Source: Stutzerimonas xanthomarina (GTDB taxonomy: Bacteria > Pseudomonadota > Gammaproteobacteria > Pseudomonadales > Pseudomonadaceae). From it: a stretch of DNA of 64,000 bases. The notes beneath the pieces were generated by a model. The model worked only from the letters and a program-made list of their open reading frames with translations, did no database searches and had not been told where the DNA came from. The stretch covers positions 62,001 to 126,000 of the forward strand of contig NZ_RHQM01000015.1 in the NCBI RefSeq assembly GCF_003935375.1, in the 5' to 3' direction. The first letter of the stretch is position 1; every line of letters begins with the position of its first letter. Both the position numbers and the translations under genes were made by a program. Shown here in pieces: positions 45,173 through 54,912 of the stretch.

Positions 45173-45209
45173 TGCCCGCTCGGGAGGTGGCCTCGGCAAT
45201 AAGCGGGCA
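45173..45209. terminator. Possible bidirectional hairpin between ltaE and lysR
   Basis: TGCCCGCT and AGCGGGCA arms with a 21-base loop between convergent genes. No T-run, so termination by it alone is doubtful. Confidence 0.3.
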
Positions 45210-45260
45210 GCGGCTACTGAGCGCGGCTCGTCTGGATAAAATTGCAGCGCTCTCGTGAGG

Positions 45261-46169
45261 CTAGATGCTGGCTTGCTCGAGCAAGGCGCGGCGGAACGCC
45301 TGTGCCACAGGCCCGAGTGGCTCATCCAGCCGGTGCGCCAGGTAGGCTTCGGATTGCACCTCGCTGTTTCTGCCAAGGTCGGGAATGGCGACGCGCGCCA
45401 GCCGCCCTGAAGCCAGATCCTCCTCAACCAGCCATGCCGGGAGCCGTCCCCAGCCGAGTCCGGCGCGAATCAGTGCGGCCTTCGCTTCCTGGGTATTCAC
45501 CCGACAGGTGAAGGGCGACAGAACGCCGAATGAGCGGCCCTCGGAGAGTGGCGTGGGATCGGCAAGCACGATCTGCAGATGGCCGGCGAGATCCGGCACG
45601 CCGAGTGGCGCACGGCTGCCGAGTTCGGCCAGCGGATGATCGCTGCGTACGACGGCAATCTGCGCAATCGAGCCAATCGCCTCCAGCGCCAGCCGGGGAT
45701 TGCGAAAATCCTCGCCGACGATGATCGCGAGCGTGCAGCGCCTTTCATCCAGCGCTGCGATGGGGCCGCCCAGGGCCTGTGACTCCAGGCGAAAGCTGGT
45801 GGAAGGAAATTCGACGCTGACCCGGGTAATGGCGAGCGCCACCGATTCGATCGGAAACAGCGTATCCACCACCAGGGTCAGTTCCAGCTCGACACCCGCA
45901 CCCAGCGCCCGCGCCCGAGCACGCATGGCATCGGCGCGCAGCAGGATGTCGCGTGCGTGGGCCAGCAGTGCCTGACCTTCCTGAGTAAGGACGGGGCGGT
46001 AGCCGCTGCGATCGAACAGCTGCAGGCCCAGTTCCGTCTCCAGATTCGCGATGGCATGGCTGATGGCCGATTGCACGCGCAGCAGCCGTGCCGCGCCGGA
46101 TCGAAAGCTGCCGCTGTCGGCCACAGTTACGAACGTACGAATCTGATCCAGTGTCATGCCATCGAGCAT
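45261..46169 (-). CDS. LysR-type transcriptional regulator (divergent from wrbA)
   Basis: A 302-residue LTTR with N-terminal helix-turn-helix (MTLDQIRTFVTVADSGSFRSGAARLLRVQSAISHAIANLE) and a co-inducer domain. ATG at 46169 is preferred because GGAGCAGATC sits correctly before it; earlier Met codons lack such a site. It is divergent from wrbA and an MFS gene, 101 bases apart, and probably controls them. The AT-rich intergenic DNA contains repeated GATCGA. Confidence 0.88.
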   Translation of the reverse strand: MLDGMTLDQIRTFVTVADSGSFRSGAARLLRVQSAISHAIANLETELGLQLFDRSGYRPVLTQEGQALLAHARDILLRADAMRARARALGAGVELELTLVVDTLFPIESVALAITRVSVEFPSTSFRLESQALGGPIAALDERRCTLAIIVGEDFRNPRLALEAIGSIAQIAVVRSDHPLAELGSRAPLGVPDLAGHLQIVLADPTPLSEGRSFGVLSPFTCRVNTQEAKAALIRAGLGWGRLPAWLVEEDLASGRLARVAIPDLGRNSEVQSEAYLAHRLDEPLGPVAQAFRRALLEQASI

Positions 46170-46270
46170 GATCTGCTCCATAGATCGAGTTGATCGAAAT
46201 TTAATCACTCCGCGAGAGCGTTTTTAGTCATTAGCCTGGCTCCAGTCAATGCCATCGGAGGACTGCAGCA

Positions 46271-46897
46271 ATGACGAACGTACTGGTGCTCTATTACTCA
46301 TCCTATGGGCATGTCGAAGCACTTGCCGATGTCGTCGCCGAGGGCGCACGCGAAGCGGGCGCGTTGGCAGACGTCAAACGGGTGCCCGAACTCGTTCCGC
46401 AAGAGGTTGCGCAGAATGCGGGGTACAAGATGGACCAGCCCGCGGATACGGCGACCGTGGCGGAACTGCCGAACTACGACGCGATCGTGATCGGCACGCC
46501 GACGCGTTTCGGCAACATGGCCGCGCAGATGAAGAACTTCCTCGATCGATGTGGCGGGCTATGGGCCGAGGACCGGCTGGTCGGCAAGGTGGGCAGCGTG
46601 TTCACCTCGACCGGCAGCCAGCACGGGGGCCAGGAGAGCACGATTCTGGCGACGCACACCGTACTGCTTCATCTGGGGATGGTTGTGGTCGGGCTGCCGT
46701 ACAGCTTCAAGGGGCAGCTGCGGATGGATGCCATAACCGGTGGCACGCCCTATGGCGCCTCGACACTGGCCGATGACGGCAGCGGCGGTGACCGCCAGCC
46801 GAGCGAAAATGAACTGCAGGGCGCCCGTTACCAGGGCTGGCACGTCGCTCGCGTGGCCGCTGCACTCGCCGCCAATCCGGTCGGGGTGCCTGAATGA
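46271..46897 (+). CDS. wrbA: NAD(P)H:quinone oxidoreductase WrbA
   Basis: A 208-residue flavodoxin-like protein that reduces quinones by two electrons, tetrameric in known members. FMN-phosphate loop [17 protein letters not shown], then [17 protein letters not shown] and [15 protein letters not shown] are the family signatures, and [12 protein letters not shown] completes the FMN site. ATG at 46271 with GGAGG about 11 bases upstream. It overlaps the MFS gene by 4 bases. Confidence 0.95.
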   Translation: MTNVLVLYYSSYGHVEALADVVAEGAREAGALADVKRVPELVPQEVAQNAGYKMDQPADTATVAELPNYDAIVIGTPTRFGNMAAQMKNFLDRCGGLWAEDRLVGKVGSVFTSTGSQHGGQESTILATHTVLLHLGMVVVGLPYSFKGQLRMDAITGGTPYGASTLADDGSGGDRQPSENELQGARYQGWHVARVAAALAANPVGVPE

Positions 46898-48123
46898 ATG
46901 CCGCCCGGCCGCTCCGCGCGAGGCTGGTCGTCTGGGTCGTGCTCGGCTGCGGAGTCGTGGCGGCTCTGCATTTGGGCAAGGCTGCCATTGCCACACCGTT
47001 GCTACAGGCGGACCTTGGGGTCGATCTAGCCGGAGCCGGCTGGCTGACCGGCATATTCGCGGTGCTCGGCTTGCTCGGGGGAGCGGCGGCCGGTGCGGTG
47101 GTGGCGGCAGTCGGAGATCGGCGGGCCCTGCTGTTGGGGCTCGGGGTAACCGCGGTTGCCGGCGTCGCGGGCGCCGCCGCGCCGTCATTCGCGCTGCTGC
47201 TGATTTCCCGGCTGCTGGAAGGACTCGGATTCCTGCTCATCATCGTCGCCGGGCCGGCGATTCTGGAACGCCTGACGACCGGCGCTGCGCGGGACAGCGC
47301 CTTCTCGCTGTGGAGTTGCTTCATGCCGAGCGGGATGGCGCTGGCCATGGTCGCTGGGCCGCTGTTCCAGACATGGCAAGGGTTGTGGTGGACGGGTTCG
47401 GCGGTGGCGGTAATCGCCGCGATGGCGGTGGGCTGCTGCGTACCCGCTGGCGTTTCGTCTGGCATGCCCGGACGGCTACTGGGAAATATTCGGCGCGTGC
47501 TGTTTTCCCGAGCCAGCGTTTTGCTGGCGGTTGGTTTCGCGCTGTACAGCCTGATGTTCTTCGCTCTGTTCAGCTTTCTGCCGGTTCTGCTGATGGAGCG
47601 TATGGATATCTCATATCGGATTGCGGGGCTGTTGAGCGCACTGGCCAGTGTGGTCAATGTCAGCGGCAACCTTGCTGCTGGCTATCTGCTCACGCGCGGC
47701 GCCGGGCGTGGTTCGCTGATCCTGTTAGCCAGCGGCGTCATGGGTGCGTCCGGGATAGGTATATTCCTGGGCTGGTTCGAACCGCAGGCGACCTTCCTGC
47801 TGTGCCTGCTGTTTTCAGCCGTGGGTGGGTTGATCCCGGCCACGCTGCTGGCATCCGCACCGTTGGCTGCGCGGGAGACGTTCCTCGTTCCAATTGCGGT
47901 CGGCCTGATGATGCAGGGCAGCAACCTGGGACAACTGCTGGGCCCGGTGGTGGTCGGCGGCGTGACCGCGGCTTTCGGTTGGAACGCCGCCGGCCCGGTC
48001 GTGTTGCTTGCGGCGCTGGCCGCTGGCGTGACTGCGCTTCTTTTGCCAGCAGCACTGCAGCGCAGCGAGCCGGCGAAGACGGGCAGCCCTGGGCGTTCCA
48101 GAAGCGGCGACGTGCAGTGCTGA
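46894..48123 (+). CDS. Major facilitator superfamily transporter
   Basis: A 409-residue protein with about 12 hydrophobic helices. The loop 2-3 signature is degenerate ([16 protein letters not shown]). The layout [22 protein letters not shown] resembles CynX/NimT-type and drug-efflux MFS permeases. ATG at 46894 overlaps wrbA (ATGA), so the two are translated together; a quinone, aromatic or electrophile efflux role is possible but not shown. Confidence 0.85.
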   Translation: MNAARPLRARLVVWVVLGCGVVAALHLGKAAIATPLLQADLGVDLAGAGWLTGIFAVLGLLGGAAAGAVVAAVGDRRALLLGLGVTAVAGVAGAAAPSFALLLISRLLEGLGFLLIIVAGPAILERLTTGAARDSAFSLWSCFMPSGMALAMVAGPLFQTWQGLWWTGSAVAVIAAMAVGCCVPAGVSSGMPGRLLGNIRRVLFSRASVLLAVGFALYSLMFFALFSFLPVLLMERMDISYRIAGLLSALASVVNVSGNLAAGYLLTRGAGRGSLILLASGVMGASGIGIFLGWFEPQATFLLCLLFSAVGGLIPATLLASAPLAARETFLVPIAVGLMMQGSNLGQLLGPVVVGGVTAAFGWNAAGPVVLLAALAAGVTALLLPAALQRSEPAKTGSPGRSRSGDVQC

Positions 48124-48377
48124 TCCGATATGCGCGGCGAGTCGTCCCTGGATAGCGGGCACCATGGCAGAACAGATGAGGTGATCCAGCGCCCTGAAAA
48201 GGGGCTCGGCTGTGACCGGTGCGTCACATTATGGTGCGCGGTTCCGGGATGGAGGCAGGACTAGAGCTTGGCGGGTGGCCATGTGCCATCCATGGAGCGT
48301 TTCTTGCTGCGCATCGGTTTTCTGCCTTTCCTGCAGACCTCCGGGCGACAGCCTCAGCATTGTCGCGGCTCCGGGTC

Positions 48378-50543
48378 ATGCAGGATCAACACTTCAAGCA
48401 CAGATCAATGACCCAAGAACTCTCTGCCAGAACCAACCGCCGGAGCAGTCTGCTCACCTGTGAGGTGCTGGACCGCTCGCGTGTGCTCGACACGCTGGTC
48501 AACAACCTCGAAGGCATGGCCTACCGCTGCCGCAACGACGCGCCGTGGACGATGATCTTCGTCAGTCAGGGCTCGCAAGGCTTGTGCGGCTACAGTGCTG
48601 CGGATCTGGTCGACGACAACGGCATCTCATGGGACCGGATCACCCATCCGGATGACCGGCTTCGCGTCCGCCGCTGCATCGATAATGCTGTCGCCGGAAT
48701 GGGGCGATTCACCGTGCATTACCGGATCCGCACCGCCGCGGGGAGCCTCAAATGGGTCATCGAGCGCGGCGTCGCGGTGCCCGATGAGCAGGGCGAGATC
48801 GTGGTGGAGGGCTTCATCGAGGACATCACCGCCCAGAAGGCCGTGCTCGAAGCGCTGGAACAGGCCGAACTGCGTTATCGCAGCATCTTCGAGAACGCTT
48901 CGGAGGGCATTTTCCAGTCCACCCGTGATGGCCGCTATCTGGCCGCCAATCCTGCGTTGGCGCGCATTTACGGATACGACAGTGCGTCCGAACTGGTGGC
49001 CGATCTCGCTGACATAGAGCGTCGCCTGTACGTCGAGGGTGGGCGTCGCGAAGTGTTCTGCCAGCTGATGGAGCAACAGGGCGAGGTGCTCAACTTCGAG
49101 TCTGAGGTCTATCGGCGTAACGGCACACGCATCTGGATATCCGAGAACGCGCACGTGGTGCGAGGCGCCAGCGGCGAGTTCATCTGCTACGAAGGCACCG
49201 TGCAGGACATCTCCGAGCGCAAGCATTATCAGCAGCAGCTCGAACGTCAGGCCAACCATGATCTGCTGACCGGCCTGCCCAATCGCATCCTGCTCAACGA
49301 CCGCATCGAGCAGGGCCTGGCCCGTGCGGCTCGCCTGGGCTACTACCTGACGCTGGTATTCATCGACCTGGACAACTTCAAGTTCATCAACGACGGCCTC
49401 GGGCATGTCGCTGGTGACGAGTTGCTCAAGAGTATTGCGGCGCGGCTGGCCGGTAGCCTGCGCAGCTCCGACACCGTGGCGCGGGTCGGTGGGGATGAAT
49501 TCGTGCTGGTGCTCAGCGATCACTACCGCATCAGCACAGTGATCTCGCTATTGGAGCGTGTGCTGAACGAAATCCGCCGGCCGGTCATGCTCGCCGGTCG
49601 CGAGTTTCAGGTCGGCGCCAGCCTGGGTGTGGCGATGTTCCCCGACGACGGCGAGGATGCGCAAAGCTTGCTCAAACACGCCGATATTGCCATGTACGCG
49701 GCGAAGAAGCGTGGGCGCAACAATTTCCAGTTCTTCACCCACGATCTCAACCGGATCGCCGATGAGCGCCTGAATCTCGAAGCCGCCATGCGCGTGGCGC
49801 TGGAGCGCAACGAGTTGTCCGTGCATTACCAGCCGAAGGTCGATGCGACGCGGCGGATTGTCGGTGTCGAGGCGCTGGCGCGTTGGACCCACGCGGAGCT
49901 GGGGGTGATAGGGCCGGATCGCTTCATCCCGGTGGCGGAGGAGAGCGGGCTGATCATGCCGCTGACCCTGGCCATCCTGCGCCGCGCCTTCACCGATGCT
50001 CGGCAGTGGAACGAGGGGCGCGGCACGCCACTGCTGGTTGCGGTGAACCTGTCACCGCTGCTGTTTCTTGGCGACGATGTGGTCGAACGCATCCTCGCGG
50101 TGCTCGACGAAATAGGGCTGCCGCCGACCCAGGTGGAGCTGGAAATCACCGAAACGGTATTCCTCGGAGACGGCACCCGTGCGATTTCCATCCTGGCCGA
50201 GTTCAAGGCGCGGGGCTTTCGCTTGGCGATGGACGATTTCGGTACCGGCTACTCGGCGCTCAGTTATCTGCGGCGTTTTCCGCTGGACATCATCAAGATC
50301 GATCGATCGCTGGTCACCGGACTCGAACAGGAGGAGGAAGTGGCGATGATCGCCCGTGCCGCCATATCGCTGGGCAAGAGCCTGCACAAGACGGTGGTCG
50401 CCGAAGGGGTCGAGAACGCCGCGCAGTTCGACTTCCTGCGTCGCAACGGTTGCGACGAGTTCCAGGGCTACCTGCTCTCACGCCCGCTGCCGGCGGCGCA
50501 GATCACCGCATTGCTTGCGGACGGCGGCGTGATCCGCTTCTAG
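48378..50543 (+). CDS. PAS-GGDEF-EAL cyclic-di-GMP signalling protein
   Basis: About 721 residues from ATG 48378 (48408 is an equally possible start; neither has a strong ribosome site). Two PAS domains (first with YRIRTAAGSLKWVIERGV, second with RYRSIFENASEGIFQSTRDG) are followed by a diguanylate cyclase domain with intact GGDEF in RVGGDEFVLVL and an RSSD inhibitory site five residues before. A phosphodiesterase domain follows with intact EAL (GVEALARW), ELEITETVF and MDDFGTGYSALSYL. No membrane segment is seen, so it is a cytosolic sensor. Both catalytic activities look possible. Confidence 0.92.
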   Translation: MQDQHFKHRSMTQELSARTNRRSSLLTCEVLDRSRVLDTLVNNLEGMAYRCRNDAPWTMIFVSQGSQGLCGYSAADLVDDNGISWDRITHPDDRLRVRRCIDNAVAGMGRFTVHYRIRTAAGSLKWVIERGVAVPDEQGEIVVEGFIEDITAQKAVLEALEQAELRYRSIFENASEGIFQSTRDGRYLAANPALARIYGYDSASELVADLADIERRLYVEGGRREVFCQLMEQQGEVLNFESEVYRRNGTRIWISENAHVVRGASGEFICYEGTVQDISERKHYQQQLERQANHDLLTGLPNRILLNDRIEQGLARAARLGYYLTLVFIDLDNFKFINDGLGHVAGDELLKSIAARLAGSLRSSDTVARVGGDEFVLVLSDHYRISTVISLLERVLNEIRRPVMLAGREFQVGASLGVAMFPDDGEDAQSLLKHADIAMYAAKKRGRNNFQFFTHDLNRIADERLNLEAAMRVALERNELSVHYQPKVDATRRIVGVEALARWTHAELGVIGPDRFIPVAEESGLIMPLTLAILRRAFTDARQWNEGRGTPLLVAVNLSPLLFLGDDVVERILAVLDEIGLPPTQVELEITETVFLGDGTRAISILAEFKARGFRLAMDDFGTGYSALSYLRRFPLDIIKIDRSLVTGLEQEEEVAMIARAAISLGKSLHKTVVAEGVENAAQFDFLRRNGCDEFQGYLLSRPLPAAQITALLADGGVIRF

Positions 50544-50869
50544 CTGTCGCCGGGGATGGCGCCGTTCTGCCAGAGCTGCATCAGTTCCTGTGGCGCTCGG
50601 TCCTCGGCGATCTGCAGGATCAGTTCGGCGTCAGTGTCCTCGCGTCGGTAGTGCAGCTCGACCCGGAAGAAGCGCTGATCGCCGGCACCGACGTTCTTGC
50701 TGGCGACCGGCAGGCAGCGTTCGACCACCGAACAGAGGCCGCGGCGCTGCTCCGCATCGCAGTCGGCGAATTCGATCTGCCGGGGTCGCGCCAGGCTTGG
50801 CGCCGCGACGAAACCGCCCTGGCGCGATACGCGCAACGAGGTTTCCGGTCCCAGTGCTGGCATCTTCAT
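50540..50869 (-). CDS. Emfourin-type inhibitor of the neighbouring M4 protease
   Basis: A 109-residue protein 9 bases downstream of the protealysin-like protease gene, with GAGGAGG overlapping the protease stop. It contains LRVSRQGGFVAAPSLARPRQIEF and FRVELHYRRED, resembling emfourin, the inhibitor encoded with protealysin in Serratia. It would bind the active protease inside the cell. No signal peptide. Its stop codon overlaps the stop of the convergent GGDEF-EAL gene through a shared CTAG. Confidence 0.75.
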   Translation of the reverse strand: MKMPALGPETSLRVSRQGGFVAAPSLARPRQIEFADCDAEQRRGLCSVVERCLPVASKNVGAGDQRFFRVELHYRREDTDAELILQIAEDRAPQELMQLWQNGAIPGDS

Positions 50870-50878
50870 CCTGCCTCC

Positions 50879-51922
50879 TCAGCGCAGTGCTACGCCCACT
50901 GACGTCCAGGCTTCATACAGCGCCTGAACCTGAGGCGACTGGCGACCGAACAGCTGCGCCGCGTGGTTCAACGTCACACCGGCGAAGGTTGCGAAGTCCG
51001 CATCATTGGGCAGTTGTGGATCACAGATGGTGGCGTACCAGATTCGTCCGGCCTGCTCCCAGGCGTAACCACCCAGCGCCATGGCCGCGAGGTAGAAGGC
51101 GCGGTTGGGAATGCCGGAGTTGAGATGCACGCCACCGTTGTCGTCGCGGGTCTCGATGAAGTCGCGCATGTGCGCAGGCTGCGGGTCGCGACCGAGCAGC
51201 GGGTCGTCATAGGCGGTGCCCGGGTTGGCCATGGAACGCAGGGCGACGCCGTTGATCTTGTCGGTGAGCAGTTCGGCGCCGACCAGCCAGTCGGCCTCCG
51301 CCGCAGTCTGGCCGAGCGCGTGCTGTTTGGTCAGTACGCCGAACACGTCCGACACCGATTCGTTGAGCGCTCCGGGCTGGTTGAAATAGACCAGCACGGC
51401 TTCGCTCTCGATCAGGCCGTGGGTCAGTTCGTGGGCGACCACGTCCAGCGAGCGGGTGAAGCGCTGGAACAGCTCACCGTCGCCATCGCCGAACACCATC
51501 TGCTCGCCGTTCCAGAAGGCGTTCTCGTAGCCCTGGCCGTAGTGCACGGTGCCGATCAACGGCATCCCCAGGTCATCAATCGAGTCGCGCTGGAAAACCT
51601 GCCAGAAGAATGTGTAGGTCGCGCCGAGCGCGTCGTAGGATTCGTCCACCGCGGCGTCGCCGGAGGCCGGCTGACCTTCGCGACGTCGCAGGGTGCCCGG
51701 CAGCTGCATCTGCTGCTCGGCGTCATGGATTCGTCGTTGTGGGTGGCCGGGCGTGCGCAGCTCGCCAAGCTCGGCGATGGCTGTGGGTCGTGGCGGGCCG
51801 GGGTTGGGCAGCAGGCTCTGCACGTGGTGCAACGTCTGTTGAGCGCAGCCGCGCTGGTAGGGCGAGCCGCGGTCGATGATGCGGTCGAGAATGTATGGCG
51901 GGATGAAGGTGTGAATCGGCAC
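50879..51922 (-). CDS. Protealysin-like M4 (thermolysin-family) metalloprotease
   Basis: A 347-residue zinc protease. It has the short protealysin-type propeptide (PIHTFIPPYILDRI) rather than a secretory signal. The zinc site is HELTH (His164, Glu165, His168) with Glu188 in GALNESVSDVFG, and the substrate-side GGVHLNSGIPNRAFYLAA is intact. The start is GTG at 51922, because the propeptide motif begins there and GGAG is upstream; the longer ORF upstream is not homologous. Known relatives act in the cytoplasm or on host proteins after release. Paired with its inhibitor gene. Confidence 0.88.
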   Translation of the reverse strand: MPIHTFIPPYILDRIIDRGSPYQRGCAQQTLHHVQSLLPNPGPPRPTAIAELGELRTPGHPQRRIHDAEQQMQLPGTLRRREGQPASGDAAVDESYDALGATYTFFWQVFQRDSIDDLGMPLIGTVHYGQGYENAFWNGEQMVFGDGDGELFQRFTRSLDVVAHELTHGLIESEAVLVYFNQPGALNESVSDVFGVLTKQHALGQTAAEADWLVGAELLTDKINGVALRSMANPGTAYDDPLLGRDPQPAHMRDFIETRDDNGGVHLNSGIPNRAFYLAAMALGGYAWEQAGRIWYATICDPQLPNDADFATFAGVTLNHAAQLFGRQSPQVQALYEAWTSVGVALR

Positions 51923-52122
51923 CGGCGGTACTCCAAGGCTGACGCGGCTACGACCAGCATAGACCGCTGGAGCGCGATGGATCGACCGCCGATCCAGCGG
52001 GCGCGACGAGATGGCGCGGCACGCGCGGCGCACCCTTGGCGCGTTCTGCTGTCACTTGTGCTGGACCCCGTTTTTACCGTCATCGACGACGCGGGCGCTC
52101 ATTTGACGAGGAGTTGTTGCCC

Positions 52123-53562
52123 ATGTTCGGATTGGAAGCACTAGAGCTGGCGCGCGTCCAGTTCGCTTTCACCATCACCTTTCACATCATCTTTCCGGCG
52201 ATCACCATCGGGCTCGCCAGCTTTCTCGCCGTGCTCGAGGGGCTCTGGCTGAAGACCCGGCAGGAGGTCTATCGCGACCTCTATCACTTCTGGCTGAAGA
52301 TATTCGCGGTCAATTTCGGCATGGGTGTGGTGTCGGGAATCGTCATGGCGTACCAGTTCGGCACCAACTGGAGTGCCTACTCCGAGTTCGCCGGCAGCGT
52401 CACCGGGCCGCTGCTGGCCTATGAGGTGCTGACCGCGTTCTTCCTGGAGGCGGGTTTCCTCGGGGTCATGCTGTTCGGCTGGAATCGGGTCGGCGAACGC
52501 CTGCATTTCTTTTCCACGCTCATGGTGGCCGTGGGCACGCTGATCTCGACCTTCTGGATTCTGGCGTCCAACAGCTGGATGCACACGCCGCAGGGGCACG
52601 AGATCATCGACGGCATCGTGGTGCCGGTTGACTGGCTGGCGATCATCTTCAATCCGTCGTTCCCTTATCGACTGGCGCACATGGCGGTCGCCGCGTTCCT
52701 CGCCACGGCGTTCTTCGTCGGCGCGTCGGCGGCCTGGCAGCTGTTGCGCGGCAAGGACAACCCGGCGATCCGCAAGATGCTCTCGATGGCCATGTGGATG
52801 GCCCTCCTGGTGGCACCGGTGCAGGCGGTGATCGGCGATTTTCATGGGCTGAACACCCTCGAGTATCAGCCGGCGAAGATCGCCGCGATGGAAGGGCACT
52901 GGGACAACTCCGAAGGCGGGCCGACGCCGCTGTTGCTGTTCGGCTGGCCGGACATGGAGGCCGAGGAAACGCGTTACAAGATCGAGATCCCCTATCTCGC
53001 CAGCCTGATCCTCAATCACAGCCTGACCGAACCGATTCCGGCGCTGAAGGACTTCCCGCCCGAGGACCGGCCGAACTCGACGATCGTGTTCTGGACGTTC
53101 CGCATCATGGTCGCGCTCGGCCTGCTGATGATCGTCACCGGTATCTGGAGTCTGCTGTTGCGGCGGGGCGACCGGATGTACAGCTCACGCGCGTTCCTGC
53201 GGCTGGTGTTGCTGATGGGCCCTTCCGGGCTGATCGCCATCTTGGCTGGTTGGTACACCACCGAGATCGGGCGTCAGCCCTGGGTGATCTATGGCCTGAT
53301 GCGCACCGCCGATGCCGTATCCAATCATGGCGCCGGCCAGCTGGGGCTCACTCTGGCGATGTTCGTGGTCGTCTACTTCGCCGTGTTCGGGGTGGGCATG
53401 GTGTACGTCCTGCGTCTGGTGCGCAAAGGCCCGGTGATCAGCGAAGGGCGCGAGAAAGGTACCGGTGGACCCGGCGAGGCGCGCACGCCGATGCGACCGA
53501 TCTCTGCGGCGGACGAAGCCCTTCCCGAGGGACAAAGCGATCAACTGGGCGAGAGGAACTGA
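52123..53562 (+). CDS. cioA: Cytochrome bd-type quinol oxidase subunit I (CioA-type)
   Basis: A 479-residue inner-membrane subunit with nine or so helices. The start is LELARVQFAFTITFHIIFPAITIGLASFLAVLEG, with the heme ligand His in FTITFHIIFP-type and PYRLAHMAVAAFLATAFFVGA segments. The quinol-site/heme motif is IAILAGWYTTEIGRQPW. The Q-loop region is short, as in cyanide-insensitive oxidases. It reduces oxygen to water without proton pumping. ATG at 52123 with GACGAGGAG upstream; cioB follows 3 bases later. Confidence 0.92.
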   Translation: MFGLEALELARVQFAFTITFHIIFPAITIGLASFLAVLEGLWLKTRQEVYRDLYHFWLKIFAVNFGMGVVSGIVMAYQFGTNWSAYSEFAGSVTGPLLAYEVLTAFFLEAGFLGVMLFGWNRVGERLHFFSTLMVAVGTLISTFWILASNSWMHTPQGHEIIDGIVVPVDWLAIIFNPSFPYRLAHMAVAAFLATAFFVGASAAWQLLRGKDNPAIRKMLSMAMWMALLVAPVQAVIGDFHGLNTLEYQPAKIAAMEGHWDNSEGGPTPLLLFGWPDMEAEETRYKIEIPYLASLILNHSLTEPIPALKDFPPEDRPNSTIVFWTFRIMVALGLLMIVTGIWSLLLRRGDRMYSSRAFLRLVLLMGPSGLIAILAGWYTTEIGRQPWVIYGLMRTADAVSNHGAGQLGLTLAMFVVVYFAVFGVGMVYVLRLVRKGPVISEGREKGTGGPGEARTPMRPISAADEALPEGQSDQLGERN

Positions 53563-53565
53563 GCC

Positions 53566-54573
53566 ATGGGTATCGATCTTTCACTGATCTGGGCGGTGAT
53601 CATCATCTTCGGCATCATGATGTACGTGGTGATGGACGGTTTCGATCTCGGCGTCGGCATCCTCTTTCCCTTCGTGCAGGACGCCTCGGAGCGCGACGTG
53701 ATGATGAACACCGTCGCGCCGATCTGGGACGGCAACGAGACCTGGCTGGTACTCGGCGGTGCCGGGCTGTTCGCCGCGTTTCCGCTGGCTTATTCGGTGG
53801 TGCTGTCCGCGCTCTATCTGCCGATCATCTTCATGCTGATGGGGCTGATCTTCCGCGGCGTGGCGTTCGAGTTCCGCTTCAAGGTGGTTCGCGAGCGCCA
53901 GCATGTCTGGGACAAGGCCTTTATCGGCGGCTCGCTGGTCGCCACCTTCTTCCAGGGCGTGGTGCTTGGTGCATTCATCAGCGGGTTGCCGGTCGAGGAT
54001 CGGGCCTATGCCGGCGGGGCGCTGGACTGGTTGACGCCGTTCTCGCTGTTCTGCGGACTGGCGCTGATCGTTGCCTATGCGCTGCTCGGCTGTACCTGGC
54101 TGATGATGCGCACCGCCGGTGACCTGCAACGGCGCATGCACGACATCGGCATTCCGCTGGTGTGGGCGGTGCTGGTGGTTACCGGCATCGTCAGCCTGTG
54201 GACGCCGCTGACCCATCCGGATATCGCCGAGCGCTGGTTCAGCATGCCCAACCTGCTGTATTTCATGCCGGTTCCGGTGCTGGTGCTGCTCTGCGCATTC
54301 GGACTGCTGCGCTCGATTCAGCGCTACGCCAACTACACGCCATTCCTGCTGACGCTGGCGCTGATCTTCCTCGGCTATAGCGGTCTGGGCATCAGCCTCT
54401 GGCCAAACATCATTCCTCCGTCGGTGAGCATCTGGGAGGCGGCCGCACCGCCTCAGAGTCAGGGCTTCACCCTGGTCGGAGCACTGCTCATTCTGCCGCT
54501 GATCCTGATGTACACGGCCTGGAGCTACTACGTGTTCCGCGGCAAGGTCAGTGCCGAGGATGGGTATCACTGA
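53566..54573 (+). CDS. cioB: Cytochrome bd-type quinol oxidase subunit II (CioB-type)
   Basis: A 335-residue CydB-family protein with about nine helices. The conserved opening IWAVIIIFGIMMYVVMDGFDLGVGILFPF and NTVAPIWDGNETWLVLGGAGLFAAFPLAY are diagnostic; FRGVAFEFRFK follows. It stabilises the heme-bearing CioA. ATG at 53566. It ends in TGATG shared with the start of the DUF2474 protein. Confidence 0.94.
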   Translation: MGIDLSLIWAVIIIFGIMMYVVMDGFDLGVGILFPFVQDASERDVMMNTVAPIWDGNETWLVLGGAGLFAAFPLAYSVVLSALYLPIIFMLMGLIFRGVAFEFRFKVVRERQHVWDKAFIGGSLVATFFQGVVLGAFISGLPVEDRAYAGGALDWLTPFSLFCGLALIVAYALLGCTWLMMRTAGDLQRRMHDIGIPLVWAVLVVTGIVSLWTPLTHPDIAERWFSMPNLLYFMPVPVLVLLCAFGLLRSIQRYANYTPFLLTLALIFLGYSGLGISLWPNIIPPSVSIWEAAAPPQSQGFTLVGALLILPLILMYTAWSYYVFRGKVSAEDGYH

Positions 54574-54737
54574 TGGCTGATCTGGATAACAAGCCGCCTG
54601 CACAGCCTGAGCAGCGGCCGCTCTGGCAGCGCATGAGCTGGTTGGTGCTGATCTGGAGTGGAAGCGTGCTGGCGCTCGGCATCGTTGCCTGGCTGCTGCG
54701 TCTGGCCATGAATGCGGCGGGCCTGTCTTCACCCTGA
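54573..54737 (+). CDS. DUF2474-family small membrane protein of the bd oxidase
   Basis: A 54-residue protein whose ATG overlaps the cioB stop (TGATG). Polar Pro-rich N-terminus, then WQRMSWLVLIWSGSVLALGIVAWLLRLAM, a single transmembrane helix. DUF2474 proteins follow cioAB genes and are probably small accessory subunits analogous to CydX. A GC-rich hairpin without a T-run occurs just downstream (about 54740-54765). Confidence 0.8.
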   Translation: MADLDNKPPAQPEQRPLWQRMSWLVLIWSGSVLALGIVAWLLRLAMNAAGLSSP

Positions 54738-54912
54738 AGGCGCGCCCCGCTTTGGGGCGTGCCGCTCGCGCATGCCCCGTGATCTGGCCGCGGGCGGGAC
54801 TCGAAGCACGTCACGATTCCTTCATTTGCCGGTTGTAGCCTGCTGGCATGAACCTTGATGCACAGACAGGCATCAGGCCTTGGGCAACCGCAGACAATTG
54901 AGGAATCTAGCG

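Noticed and set aside
46170-46270. LysR operator for the wrbA/MFS promoter
   Set aside because: GATCGA repeats and a weak TGAT/ATCA pairing exist, but no inverted repeat with a true T-N11-A pattern stood out.
48219-48377. N-terminal extension of the PAS-GGDEF-EAL protein from a GTG at 48219
   Set aside because: The extra 53 residues have no domain character and no ribosome site precedes the GTG.
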